This document shows positions 1 to 7,635 of a DNA stretch of 64,000 nucleotides, one piece after another. How positions within the stretch are numbered: position 1 is the stretch's first letter; every line of letters begins with the position of its first letter. This stretch comes from Hyphomicrobiaceae bacterium (lineage in GTDB: Bacteria > Pseudomonadota > Alphaproteobacteria > Rhizobiales > Hyphomicrobiaceae), in NCBI GenBank assembly GCA_021730785.1, contig JAKFWF010000003.1, positions 1-64,000 on the forward strand. Reading direction: 5' to 3'. The translations under genes were made by a program, and so were the position numbers. The notes under the pieces are model-generated. The model saw nothing but the letters and a program-made list of their open reading frames with translations, ran no database searches and was not told the origin of the DNA.

Positions 1-2
1 AC

Positions 3-128
3 AACGCCAGCCCGAAGCCCTTCGTGTGGACCAAGTCCGCCGCGCTCATTTTGCGAAAGGAGCGGCGCGCCCTCGATAAACTCGATGCCATCAAGGGCGG
101 GAACCAAGCGACTGAGTCGGAACACTAG
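3..128 (+). CDS. IS630-family transposase, C-terminal end (partial at window edge)
   Basis: The reading frame is open from the window edge and ends at TAG 126-128, giving 41 visible residues. It contains NASPKPFVWTKSA followed by a short basic helix, which matches the end of the IS630/Tc1-mariner DDE transposase, where an N-P-x-P-F-x-W-T-K motif precedes the C-terminus. The catalytic core would lie to the left, outside the window, so intactness cannot be judged. The DNA just after the stop contains TATA, and members of this family insert at TA dinucleotides, but I could not define the terminal inverted repeat. Confidence 0.75.
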   Translation, partial: NASPKPFVWTKSAALILRKERRALDKLDAIKGGNQATESEH

Positions 129-140
129 CAGCGATGGCCA

Positions 141-243
141 TATAACATGATGTACCAAAGCTTCCTGTTGCAGCAGCAGTGGTGGCACAATGCGACAACC
201 GGCCTACGTGGCGTTACCCAGCAGCATGAGCCCGGCGAATTCA
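141..243 (+). pseudogene. Fragment resembling the N-terminal region of PHA synthase (phaC)
   Basis: Frame +147 reads YQSFLLQQQWWHNATTG then LRGVTQQHE. This closely resembles the N-terminal segment of class I polyhydroxyalkanoate synthases (general form: L-x-x-x-W-W-x-N-A-T-T-G-V-R-G-V-x-x-x-H-E). Similarity stops at about codon 33, after which the frame carries no PhaC-like sequence and no catalytic Cys-Asp-His region follows. It starts within 20 bases of the end of the transposase gene. I read it as a decayed piece of phaC left by rearrangement or insertion. The identification rests on motif recognition in about 30 residues. Confidence 0.55.
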
Positions 244-784
244 AGTGCCGAAAATCGCGAAGTTTTCCTGTCATTAGGACTAACGATAACAGAGACCGTT
301 TCGCTGTCGCCTGCCTCCACCGCCAGATCCCTTCACAACAGTTGGCAGTTCTCGACGGTCTGATACCGTCTTGCAAAAGTCTTGACCTCCTTCAGGTCAA
401 GACTTTTGCGCGCCGAGCGCTCGTGGCCTACGGCCCTTGGCCGCTCGGCCAGCAGGTAAGGCGAAGAGTCAGGTGTTCCGCTGGCCGATATGACATCCTG
501 TGTCATGACCATAGCGGCCGAGGGCAAACGTCCAGCCGTGCACATGCCTCCACGTCCGGGGATCGCCATTCTGGCACGGCATCAGGGGCAGCTGCCGAAG
601 CTCATAACTGCTTTGATACTGTTGAGAAATTTTCCGCCCTTCGACGGTGATCGAAAATAGACTGGAGGCGTTGCCGCCACCGTTCGCCGGCCAAGGGCCT
701 GACGCTCTTGGACACCATCCTCAGGTGGGTCCAGCGACCAGTGCCTGGCACGGAAGGTCGAAGAACACGACGCCCCTCGCCTCT
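244..784. other. Gene-poor remnant stretch
   Basis: The open frames here lack recognisable domains and are mostly antisense or read through a palindrome, so I call no gene. The stretch holds the bidirectional terminator-like hairpin at 373-409 and a small hairpin at 490-506 (6-bp stem ATGACA/TGTCAT). Together with the transposase end and the phaC-like fragment it looks like a degraded insertion or rearrangement zone. Confidence 0.5.
373..409. terminator. Perfect 16-bp inverted repeat, bidirectional terminator-like
   Basis: Arm 373-388 (GCAAAAGTCTTGACCT) is followed by the 5-base loop CCTTC (389-393) and the exact reverse complement at 394-409. On both strands the stem is preceded by an A run and ends in a T run (CTTTTGC), the layout of a two-way intrinsic terminator. 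No intact gene ends immediately on either side now, so it may be the terminator of a gene since lost. Confidence 0.65.
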
Positions 785-1675
785 TCAGCTCTGCATGCCC
801 CAGCGCTTGACCGTCACGCGCTCGATGTTGCGGAAGAACAGGTTCTCGACCAGCAGGCCGATCAGGATCACCGTGAACAGACCGGCGAAAACGGCGGGGA
901 TTTCGAGCTGGTTCTTGGCCTCATAAATGAACCAGCCGAGGCCACCCTTGCCGGAGGTGGCGCCAAACACCAGCTCGGCCGCGATCAGTGTGCGCCAGGC
1001 GAAGGCCCAGCCGATTTTCAAGCCCGTCAGGATGCTCGGGAATGCGGCCGGGATCAAAATCTTGGTCACGAAGCTGATGCCGCCCAGACCGCAGTTGCGC
1101 CCGACCATGCGCAGCGTATTGGACACCGACTTGAAGCCCGAATGCGTGTTGAGCGCGACCGCCCACAGCACCGAATGCACCAGCACGAAGATGATGCTCT
1201 TGTCGCCAAGGCCGAACCAGATCAGCGTCAACGGCAGCAGCGCGATCGCTGGCAGTGGGTTGAACATCGAGGTCAGCGTTTCGAGCAGATCGGTGCCGAT
1301 CCGCGTCATCATTGCGAATGCGGTGAACAGCAGGGCGAGTGCCAGGCCAAGCCCATACCCCTGCAGCAGCAGGCGCAGCGAGTTCAGCGCCTTGCCCGGC
1401 AGTTCACCAGACGCAATCGCGGTCCAGAAAGCTTCGAGCGTCGACGAAAAGGTCGGCACCAGCAGCGGGTTGTTCAGCGATCGGGCGTAGAGCTCCCAGC
1501 CCGCTGCCAGCAGCAACAGCAACACGGCCTTGCGTAGCGCGCCATTGTTCCACAGCTTCTCGGCGAAGGTCAGCGGCTTTTCGACCACGCCGAAGTCGGC
1601 GTTGAGGCGGCCTTCAGCGAAGAACTCGGGCCGCGGGCGGGGCTCCGGTAAGGTGCGGGCGATCATCTCAGTCAT
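785..1675 (-). CDS. ABC transporter permease, NitT/TauT (SsuC/TauC/NrtB) type
   Basis: Inner-membrane subunit of an importer, 296 residues, forming the translocation channel with the ATPase encoded just upstream. An N-terminal cytoplasmic stretch of about 45 residues is followed by several hydrophobic helices. The EAA-type coupling loop is visible as GRNCGLGGISFVTKILIPAA, followed by FPSILTGLKIGWAFAW. I start at the ATG at 1675 (MTEMIART), which overlaps the end of the ATPase gene by 8 bases. A longer in-frame extension to 1726 lies inside that gene and is unlikely. It is the last gene of a three-gene minus-strand operon. The substrate is unknown: the family covers nitrate, taurine, sulfonates and pyrimidine precursors. 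Confidence 0.9.
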   Translation of the reverse strand: MTEMIARTLPEPRPRPEFFAEGRLNADFGVVEKPLTFAEKLWNNGALRKAVLLLLLAAGWELYARSLNNPLLVPTFSSTLEAFWTAIASGELPGKALNSLRLLLQGYGLGLALALLFTAFAMMTRIGTDLLETLTSMFNPLPAIALLPLTLIWFGLGDKSIIFVLVHSVLWAVALNTHSGFKSVSNTLRMVGRNCGLGGISFVTKILIPAAFPSILTGLKIGWAFAWRTLIAAELVFGATSGKGGLGWFIYEAKNQLEIPAVFAGLFTVILIGLLVENLFFRNIERVTVKRWGMQS

Positions 1676-2486
1676 GGACGCGGCCTCCGGCAGGAACGGC
1701 CGTGGTCTGCTCAACCTGTTCGGCAAACAGCATGGAGTGGATCTGGTCTGACAGCTTCACACCCGACACCGGGTCGGCGCGGTCCTCGCCGTCGCAGTTG
1801 ATCTCGGCCTTGACCTGGCCTGGATGCGGTGACAGCAGCAGGATGCGGCTGCCGACGCGGATCGCCTCGGGGATCGAGTGGGTGACGAACAGCACCGTGA
1901 ACTTGGTATCGGCCCACAGTTGCATCAGTTCGTCCTGCATCTTGCGGCGGGTGAGCGCGTCAAGCGCTGCGAACGGCTCGTCCATCAGCAGGATGTCGGG
2001 TTCCATGGCCATGGCGCGGGCAATGGCGACGCGCTGCTTCATGCCACCCGAGAGCGTGTGGGGATAGTTGTCGGCGAACTTCGTGAGATTGACCTTGGCG
2101 ATCGTCTCCATCGCCTTGTCCTCGGCTGCCGTGCCACGCATGCGGCCCGAGCTTTCCAGCGCGAACATCACGTTCTTCTTGACCGTCTTCCAGGGCAGCA
2201 ACTGGTCGAATTCCTGGAACACCATCATGCGGTCGGGCCCGGGCTTGCGGATCGTCTTGCCCTTGAGCTTCATCGTGCCCTCGGTCGGCGCCATGTAGCC
2301 GCCGACCGCCTTCATGAGGGTAGACTTGCCGCAGCCCGACGGGCCCAGCAGCACGAAGCGCTCCGACGACAGCACGTCGAACGACACGCGGTAGGTGGCA
2401 GTGACCAGGTGCTCCTTCGTCTTGTACTGCAGTGTGACGCCGCGCACCTCCAGCAGTGGTGTCGGCGTGGGCTCGAGCGGTTTCAC
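1668..2486 (-). CDS. ABC transporter ATP-binding protein, NitT/TauT (SsuB/TauB/NrtD) type
   Basis: ATPase of the importer, 272 residues. All diagnostic motifs are present: Walker A GPSGCGKST, Q-loop FQEFDQLLPW, signature LSGGMKQRVAIARA, Walker B ILLMDEPFAALD and the switch histidine in FVTHSIPEA. It starts with GTG at 2486, and that codon overlaps the TGA of the binding-protein gene (GTGA), which indicates translational coupling. It should work as a dimer on the cytoplasmic face of the permease. Tight overlaps on both sides support one operon. Confidence 0.92.
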   Translation of the reverse strand: MKPLEPTPTPLLEVRGVTLQYKTKEHLVTATYRVSFDVLSSERFVLLGPSGCGKSTLMKAVGGYMAPTEGTMKLKGKTIRKPGPDRMMVFQEFDQLLPWKTVKKNVMFALESSGRMRGTAAEDKAMETIAKVNLTKFADNYPHTLSGGMKQRVAIARAMAMEPDILLMDEPFAALDALTRRKMQDELMQLWADTKFTVLFVTHSIPEAIRVGSRILLLSPHPGQVKAEINCDGEDRADPVSGVKLSDQIHSMLFAEQVEQTTAVPAGGRVHD

Positions 2487-3481
2487 TGGGCCTCCGGGAA
2501 CAGCAGGTCTTTGTAACTTGCGGGCTTGTTCTTGAAGTTGCCAGTACGGATCAGGAAGTCCACGATTTTGTCGATGCCGATTACTTTCGTGGTGAACTGG
2601 TTGCCCGGTTCATCGAGCAGGGCAGCCAGTTCGCCGACCGGCGTCTTGTCCTTGTTCACCTGGATGTAGGCAGCCGCAGCGGCCGTCTTGTCGGCATTGA
2701 CGGCGGCGGTTGCCTCGTCCAGCGCATCGCGGAAGGCCTTGAACAGCTTGGGGTTCTCAGTCCGGAACTTCGATGTCCCCATGATCAAGTTGAACGAGAA
2801 CGGGCTGCCGACGATGTCGTTGCCCGTTAGCAGCCGGCGGATGCCTGGCGTTTTCGCCTGACGCGCCAGGAATGGCAGCGTCGTGAAATGGGCGGTGACG
2901 TCCTTGCTTCCCGATATCATGGCGATCGTTGCATCAGGGTGCGCCATCGAAACCGTGAACGGGTCTAGTCGGCCGTGGTTGCCGACGCCAAACAGCTTCT
3001 CGGCCTCCATCTGCATCAGCACCGATTGGAACGATATTTTCACTGCCGGCACCGCAATGCGATGCTTTTCATTGAAGTCGGCCAGTGACTTGATGTCGTC
3101 GCCGCGCACCATCAGCCAGAATGGCAGGGCGTTGTAGCCGGCCACGACCTTGACGTCGGCCAGCCCTTTCGTGCGGTCCCACAAGGTGAGCGCGCCGGGA
3201 ATTCCGAGTGAAATGAAATCGACGTTGCCGGAGAGCAGCGCATCGTTCATCACGTCGGGACCGCGAAACGTCGCCCACTCGACTTTGATGCCCTCGAGCC
3301 CGGCCGCCTTCGCATGCTTCTCGACGAGGCCGCGCTCTTCCATGATCGCGAACTGGACGTAGGCGAGGCCGAACTGCTTGGCGATGCGCACGGTGCCGAC
3401 TTCGGCATGGGCACCCCCGCTCGATGCCGCCATACAGACGAGCATAAACGCCCAAGTGACAAGCCGCTTTCGCAACATCAT
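2483..3481 (-). CDS. ABC transporter periplasmic substrate-binding protein, NMT1/SsuA-like
   Basis: Periplasmic binding protein, 332 residues. The start is one of two tandem ATGs (3481 or 3478) preceded by a strong GGAGG at 3487-3491. Translation gives a signal peptide (basic MMLRKR, hydrophobic core, cleavage near SGGAHA). The mature protein begins EVGTVRIAKQFG and has the pattern of the NMT1/THI5-like fold used for nitrate, sulfonate, taurine and aromatic ligands. The upstream in-frame extension (to 4051) is Ser/Arg-rich noise. It is the first gene of the operon. The ligand cannot be deduced. Confidence 0.88.
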   Translation of the reverse strand: MMLRKRLVTWAFMLVCMAASSGGAHAEVGTVRIAKQFGLAYVQFAIMEERGLVEKHAKAAGLEGIKVEWATFRGPDVMNDALLSGNVDFISLGIPGALTLWDRTKGLADVKVVAGYNALPFWLMVRGDDIKSLADFNEKHRIAVPAVKISFQSVLMQMEAEKLFGVGNHGRLDPFTVSMAHPDATIAMISGSKDVTAHFTTLPFLARQAKTPGIRRLLTGNDIVGSPFSFNLIMGTSKFRTENPKLFKAFRDALDEATAAVNADKTAAAAAYIQVNKDKTPVGELAALLDEPGNQFTTKVIGIDKIVDFLIRTGNFKNKPASYKDLLFPEAQ

Positions 3482-3671
3482 CCAGTCCTCCGTTGAGATT
3501 TTCATCGGTGAAATCTCTTGCCGAAGACTGTGGCGCGGGCAGGTCAAGGCGTCAATGGTCGGCGCGGCGACGCTCCGCGGGACGACGCCTGCGGGTCGGA
3601 CAAGCCCAGACCTTATCGCCGTGGGTGCTGGCGTCTCGCTTGCGTGCGCGGCTACGCTCTGCTCTGCCCGA

Positions 3672-5540
3672 TCAGAAAGGCACCTTGACGCGCGCCTGGC
3701 CGGTGTGGATCTGGCCATTGCCGTCTTCCAGAGCAACGCCGTACTGCAGGCTGAGCGACATGGTCTGGTTGATCTTGCCGTCGATGCCGACCTTGAAGTT
3801 GAGGCCGCGTGCGTTGAGGTCGCCGACCGTGGTCGAGGTGGGCTGCGCCGTGTTGCCGACATACCGTGTGACAATATTGGCCGTGTTCTGCGAGAAGAAC
3901 CGCTCGTAGCCGACTTCGCCAAATGCCGTGCCGCCGAACGACCCGAAGGCGATGTCATGGACGGCACGGACGCGACCAGACGCCGTCCCGTTATCCAAGC
4001 TCTGCTGTCCAAACGACAACGCGAGAATGTCAGCGGTCTCCGCGAACGCATCGACGCGAGCGTTGACGTAGCCGACGCGGCCGGACGGCACGATCGTGAA
4101 GCTGCCTGCCTTGAAGATCAAGCCGGCTTCGAAATTGGCGCCGAACTGATGGGCACGAACGTCGTTCGAATTGGCCGTGATGGGGCCGACGCCCGTGGCC
4201 CGGCGCAGGCTGTCGAACTGGGTGATCGATCCGCCCACGTGGCCGGTGGCGAACAGCGGCCCGAACAGGTGGGTGACGTACAGATCGCCGTCGTACACGG
4301 CGAGGTCCGACTTGATATTGCTGCCACCGACCTCGCCGAGCGATACGCCGAGTGCGCCGCCAGCGAGCGTCTTGCCGCCGATCAGGCCATTTTTGAAATT
4401 CTGGTCGAGGCCGAGGCGCACGCCGCCAGCGGTGAACGAGTATGAAGGAGTGCCGCCGCTGCCGTCCTGCTGGCCGTGTGTACCGACCGCCTGCGCATAG
4501 AAGCCGTTCTGCTGGCCATAGACACCCCTGGCCCAGCCGGCACCGCGATCGAGGACTTCGTCGGCCGCGTTCAAACGTGCGTAGGACGCCACTTCGCCGA
4601 GTGGGGCGGCACGGGCAACGCCACTCTGCGGATTGAGCAGAAGGCCGGCGTAGAGCGCCAGCAACTGGTGACCGGTAGCGGTTGGATGCACGCCGTCGAA
4701 GAACACGAACCGGTTCTGTTCAGCCGCCGTGGCTGCGGCGCACGAGGCAACCGCGAGGCAGGCGGCCGTCGTATTGGTGTAGCCGAACGCAGTGGGGTTG
4801 GCGATCACGGCGCGGAACAGGCCGTTCCAGTCCATCTGGATGTAGTTTGTGCCGGGGTTGGCCGCAGCAAGGGCGCGAACGTTCGCATCGAGTTGCGTGT
4901 TGAAGATGTTCGTTGCCAGCGTGGCGGCGCCGGCCGTTTGAGGACTGCCGTTGAACGACGGCGTCGCGCCGATGTCGGGAATGTTGCCGATCAGGATGCG
5001 GCGGGCGCCAGCGGCGGTCAGCTGTGCGGCTGAACCAGAGAGATCATTCGCCGATGCAACCGACGTCGCGGTGATGCCTGCCACGTTGGCGCCGGCACCG
5101 GCGATCGTGAAGTACTGGAAGATGTTGTTTGGGCCGCCTTGCAACGTGACGAGGTCGTTCGCGCCAATCCTACCGCCAGCGCCAAGGAAAGTGCCGATCT
5201 GAGCTGGAACGCTCGGGATCGGACCGTTCAGGTTCAGGGCGTTGTCTGTGCGCGATCCGCCGAAGGCGAGGTTGGTGTTGCCGCTGAGGCCGGTGCCCTG
5301 GAACAGGCTGGTCTGGCTGCCGCCTGACAGGATCTCGGTCCACACGATGCCGTTGGTAAAGCGTCGATTGTAGGGGGGCGAGGGGGGCTGACCCGTTGTT
5401 GCGAACAGGTTGCCGTTGTCCGACAAACTATCGCCGAACGTAATGATGCGGCCTTGCGCGTTCGCATCGGTGCTGGCGACCCCGGTGACGACAAGGATGG
5501 CGACGGCGAGCGCCAGGCCGGTGTTTGATCCACGAAGCAT
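3672..5540 (-). CDS. GDSL-family autotransporter esterase/lipase
   Basis: A 622-residue secreted esterase that probably anchors itself in the outer membrane. It has a signal peptide (cleavage near ANA-QG) and then the GDSL block GDSLSDNGN with nucleophile Ser38. A GGPNN block stands where many SGNH enzymes have GxND, and the Asp/His block is DGVHPTATGHQ. Roughly the last 280 residues are Gly- and aromatic-rich beta-strand repeats and the protein ends in Phe, the hallmarks of an autotransporter barrel (type Va, EstA-like). ATG 5540 has GGGAGAA upstream. The gene is co-directional with the ABC operon but separated by about 190 bases, so probably independent. Natural substrate unknown. Confidence 0.88.
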   Translation of the reverse strand: MLRGSNTGLALAVAILVVTGVASTDANAQGRIITFGDSLSDNGNLFATTGQPPSPPYNRRFTNGIVWTEILSGGSQTSLFQGTGLSGNTNLAFGGSRTDNALNLNGPIPSVPAQIGTFLGAGGRIGANDLVTLQGGPNNIFQYFTIAGAGANVAGITATSVASANDLSGSAAQLTAAGARRILIGNIPDIGATPSFNGSPQTAGAATLATNIFNTQLDANVRALAAANPGTNYIQMDWNGLFRAVIANPTAFGYTNTTAACLAVASCAAATAAEQNRFVFFDGVHPTATGHQLLALYAGLLLNPQSGVARAAPLGEVASYARLNAADEVLDRGAGWARGVYGQQNGFYAQAVGTHGQQDGSGGTPSYSFTAGGVRLGLDQNFKNGLIGGKTLAGGALGVSLGEVGGSNIKSDLAVYDGDLYVTHLFGPLFATGHVGGSITQFDSLRRATGVGPITANSNDVRAHQFGANFEAGLIFKAGSFTIVPSGRVGYVNARVDAFAETADILALSFGQQSLDNGTASGRVRAVHDIAFGSFGGTAFGEVGYERFFSQNTANIVTRYVGNTAQPTSTTVGDLNARGLNFKVGIDGKINQTMSLSLQYGVALEDGNGQIHTGQARVKVPF

Positions 5541-5756
5541 CGTACTTCTCCCTCATCAGACGCTGGCGGCACGATTTTTGTGCCCTGGGGTCATGCCGTG
5601 AACCGACGGCTGCCCAAATTTTGACCTAGTTGTAAGGGCGGCCGCTGTGACATGGCTAGGCGAATTGAATGATCGATAGTCAGAGTCACGCCGTCGCGTC
5701 ACAAAAATGCCACGAGATCGCCATCATGCCTCGGCTGTCGATTGATCAAGCCGGCC
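5541..5756. other. Divergent intergenic region
   Basis: Spacer between the autotransporter gene (minus) and the heat shock gene (plus). It must hold the autotransporter promoter. I see no ORF with family resemblance and no repeat. The right-hand edge merges into the heat-shock promoter and leader described separately. Confidence 0.5.
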
Positions 5757-5784
5757 CTTGAAACGCCGAGGGTGCGTCCTAAAT
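5757..5784 (+). promoter_or_regulatory. Candidate RpoH (sigma-32) promoter
   Basis: CTTGAAA (5757-5763) and CCTAAAT (5778-5784) stand 14-15 bases apart. They resemble the alphaproteobacterial heat-shock consensus (CTTGAA-like -35 element and CYTAT-like -10 element). The match is imperfect, but its placement directly before a candidate ROSE leader and a small heat shock gene strengthens it. Confidence 0.5.
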
Positions 5785-5886
5785 CTCGCTTTGTCGGCAG
5801 GCCTCAGCAGAGGGTGTCGGCACTCACCGCTTCGGCCCTTCGGGCGAGGCATTCCACAGGTCGCTTCCTCAGGAGGATCCGTGATG
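5785..5886 (+). ncRNA. Candidate ROSE-like RNA thermometer in the sHsp leader
   Basis: The roughly 95-base leader of the heat shock gene ends TCGCTTCCTCAGGAGGAT just before the ATG. The Shine-Dalgarno AGGAGGA (5871-5877) is immediately preceded by a complementary TTCCTC and by TCGCT. ROSE elements of rhizobial small heat shock genes have the same layout: a conserved U(U/C)GCU next to an anti-SD that folds onto the SD at low temperature. Upstream there is at least one further small hairpin (GCCCTTCGGGC at 5835-5845). The assignment is from sequence pattern, not from a covariance search. Confidence 0.6.
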
Positions 5887-6342
5887 CGACACTTCGATTT
5901 TGCTCCCCTCTACCGCTCCACCATCGGTTTCGATCGTCTGGTCAGCCTGCTCGATGCCGCAACCGGTCTCGACGGCGATGGCAATGGCTATCCGCCCTAC
6001 AACATCGAGCGCGTGGCCGATAACGAGTACCGGATCACCATGGCGGTGGCCGGATTCACCGATGCCGACCTGAAGATCGAACTGAAAGAGACGTCGCTGT
6101 CCGTGAAGGGCGAAAAGCCCGTAGAACCCGCCAAGGACACCGAGTTCCTGCATCGCGGCATCGGCCAGCGTTCGTTCGAGCGCCGGTTCCAGTTGGCCGA
6201 CTATGTTGAGGTCAAAGGCGCCGAGCTCAAGGACGGCCTGCTGCACATCGACCTCGTGCGCAACCTGCCCGAGCGCATGAAGCCGCGGCAGATCGCGATC
6301 CAGAGCGTGCAGACGCCAAAGCAGATCACTGCTGCGGCGTAA
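5884..6342 (+). CDS. Small heat shock protein, Hsp20/IbpA family
   Basis: ATP-independent holdase chaperone of 152 residues that binds unfolding proteins in the cytoplasm. The N-terminus MRHFDFAPLYRSTIGFDRL is typical of class A proteobacterial sHsps, followed by the alpha-crystallin domain (about residues 36-130: PPYNIERVADNEYRITMAVA, later GIGQRSFERRFQL). The tail has a short polar extension. The ATG follows AGGAGGA by 6 bases, and the longer in-frame extension upstream would run through the RNA leader, so I reject it. A terminator-like hairpin follows at 6369-6397. Expression is likely heat-induced through both the promoter and the leader. Confidence 0.93.
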   Translation: MRHFDFAPLYRSTIGFDRLVSLLDAATGLDGDGNGYPPYNIERVADNEYRITMAVAGFTDADLKIELKETSLSVKGEKPVEPAKDTEFLHRGIGQRSFERRFQLADYVEVKGAELKDGLLHIDLVRNLPERMKPRQIAIQSVQTPKQITAAA

Positions 6343-6368
6343 CGTCGGACGAAGTGACTTAAGGTGCG

Positions 6369-6397
6369 GCGGGCGCTCCAGTGACGGGGCGCCCGTT
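6369..6397 (+). terminator. Intrinsic terminator after the sHsp gene
   Basis: CGGGCGC (6369-6375) pairs with GCGCCCG (6388-6394) across a 12-base loop and is followed by TTT. It lies 27 bases after the stop codon of the heat shock gene. Confidence 0.65.
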
Positions 6398-6438
6398 TGC
6401 TATCGCGGCACGTTCGTGTCTCGCCAATAACCGGGCAG

Positions 6439-7140
6439 TCATGTTTTGCTGCGCTGCGACCCGAAAATATAGCCGAGAAGCGCGGTAATGATTGGCAGAA
6501 AGAGGTTGAGCAGCAGAAACTGCGCGGTTTGCAACCAGAACGTCCGCGCCGACTGTTGATGCTCGCGTGCGTCTTTCGCAATATCCCTGAAAACCCGTAG
6601 GGCCTCGAGATCCAGGCGCGAGGTATCGGCAAGACTTCGGGCAGCCGTCAGTGCCGGTTGGCAGTGTGTGGCTGGCGGCACGGCGGCAATGCATTCGCCC
6701 AGCACCGTAGCCTGATCGGACGTGAGCGCGCCGCTGTTACGAAGTGTTTGGATAGCCGCGCGGCCGCGCATAACGGTCTGCGTATCAGCCGGCTCTGACG
6801 CCGTTCTGTTGAGCGCAGTCGATACGAAGTCAAAATCTTCCCGGAGTGCTTTCCGACTATTCAATTCGATGGCAGCAACGATTTTCTGTTCGATTGCAGC
6901 CACGCGTGACGAAGAATTGATTTCGACGATCACGAGCAACACGAAGAGCACCGCAATCGTGCCCGCCGTGACCAGCAGAACCCGCTTTACGATTTCGACG
7001 CCAGCGTCGAGCAGGACGTCGTCGACCGGTGGGGCGGTGCCAGGACTTGAGCTGGGGGCCTCGTTCAGTCCGCTGACACGTGCCTGCGGACCGTCGGATC
7101 GAGAGCTGGTGCCCGATGCTCCGGTTTTTTCCTCGCTCAA
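6439..7140 (-). CDS. Unknown membrane protein with two transmembrane segments
   Basis: A 233-residue protein I do not recognise. The N-terminus (about 45 residues) is Ser/Gly/Pro-rich and polar. A hydrophobic segment follows at about 52-72 (VLLVTAGTIAVLFVLLVIVE), then a roughly 120-residue, probably helical, soluble region containing two Cys, then a second hydrophobic segment near the end (QFLLLNLFLPIITALLGYIFG) and a basic tail. The likely topology is both ends in the cytoplasm with a periplasmic helical domain. It starts with TTG at 7140, supported by GGAG 8 bases upstream; no other start precedes the first membrane segment. The next gene upstream on the same strand is the ribbon-helix-helix gene, 134 bases away. 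Confidence 0.65.
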   Translation of the reverse strand: MSEEKTGASGTSSRSDGPQARVSGLNEAPSSSPGTAPPVDDVLLDAGVEIVKRVLLVTAGTIAVLFVLLVIVEINSSSRVAAIEQKIVAAIELNSRKALREDFDFVSTALNRTASEPADTQTVMRGRAAIQTLRNSGALTSDQATVLGECIAAVPPATHCQPALTAARSLADTSRLDLEALRVFRDIAKDAREHQQSARTFWLQTAQFLLLNLFLPIITALLGYIFGSQRSKT

Positions 7141-7274
7141 CGCGATACTCCAAGCATCAGAGCTTCGCCGAAGGAGCAGGCGATTTATCTGTGGAATCGG
7201 AGACCACCGATGGGGCGGGACGTGGTTCTATCACACCCCATCGGCGCTTGTCTTGAAGAGGCTTCGGAAACGGC

Positions 7275-7538
7275 TCAACCGGAGGTAGCTCTGGCCGGAT
7301 TGAGGCGTCGCTCTGTGTCATTCGACGATCGTACTGCCTCTAAAATTGGCATGGCCAATCGCGAGACATTACCACCATCAACGTCTGCGGACAATATGAC
7401 CCGCCCCCTTTTGCGCTCCTCCAGAGCCCAGTTCAGCAGGGTCAGAGCTTCCCGAACGACATCCACCGCCCGTCGCAGACCCAGTCCGCTGATCAGTTGC
7501 GACATGAAGACGTCGTCGATTTGTGCGCGCAGTTCCAT
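7275..7538 (-). CDS. Small ribbon-helix-helix (CopG/ParD-like) DNA-binding protein
   Basis: An 87-residue protein. The order is a short beta strand (MELRAQI), a first helix (DDVFMSQLISGLGL), a second helix (RRAVDVVREALTLLNWALEE), and a C-terminal segment RVILSADVDGGNV then SRLAMPILE. This is the pattern of ribbon-helix-helix repressors, including ParD-like antitoxins, where the strand pairs in a dimer to read DNA. The ATG at 7538 has AGAAGG 5 bases upstream and a sigma-70-like promoter about 30 bases further up. No partner toxin of recognisable family lies beside it, so it may be an orphan antitoxin or a stand-alone autorepressor. Confidence 0.7.
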   Translation of the reverse strand: MELRAQIDDVFMSQLISGLGLRRAVDVVREALTLLNWALEERKRGRVILSADVDGGNVSRLAMPILEAVRSSNDTERRLNPARATSG

Positions 7539-7566
7539 TGTGGCCTTCTACCAAGCAGGGATCGTC

Positions 7567-7595
7567 CATATAACATCCATTTTTTGTACAGTCAA
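7567..7595 (-). promoter_or_regulatory. Sigma-70-like promoter of the ribbon-helix-helix gene
   Basis: On the minus strand, TTGACT (plus 7590-7595) and TATATG (plus 7567-7572) are separated by exactly 17 bases. The expected start of transcription is near 7560, giving a short leader of about 20 bases. The region is strikingly AT-rich against its surroundings. Confidence 0.65.
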
Positions 7596-7635
7596 TAGCC
7601 ATGAAAAATACAATTATAGTCCATTTTTTGTCCAG
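7576..7635. repeat. Two direct repeats, operator-like
   Basis: TCCATTTTTTGTACAG (7576-7591) and TCCATTTTTTGTCCAG (7620-7635) differ at one of 16 positions and start 44 bases apart, about four helical turns. The first overlaps the promoter spacer and -35 box of the ribbon-helix-helix gene and the second lies just upstream, so both would sit on the same helix face. This is a plausible autoregulatory operator. Confidence 0.55.

Noticed and set aside
147-650. Long ORF of 167 codons across the remnant zone
   Set aside because: Only the first 33 codons resemble a protein family (PHA synthase). The rest reads through a perfect palindrome and has no coding character.
2483-4051. N-terminal extension of the binding-protein gene back to 4051
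   Set aside because: The extension is Ser/Arg-rich, overlaps the autotransporter gene, and would bury the signal peptide and the strong ribosome binding site at 3487-3491.
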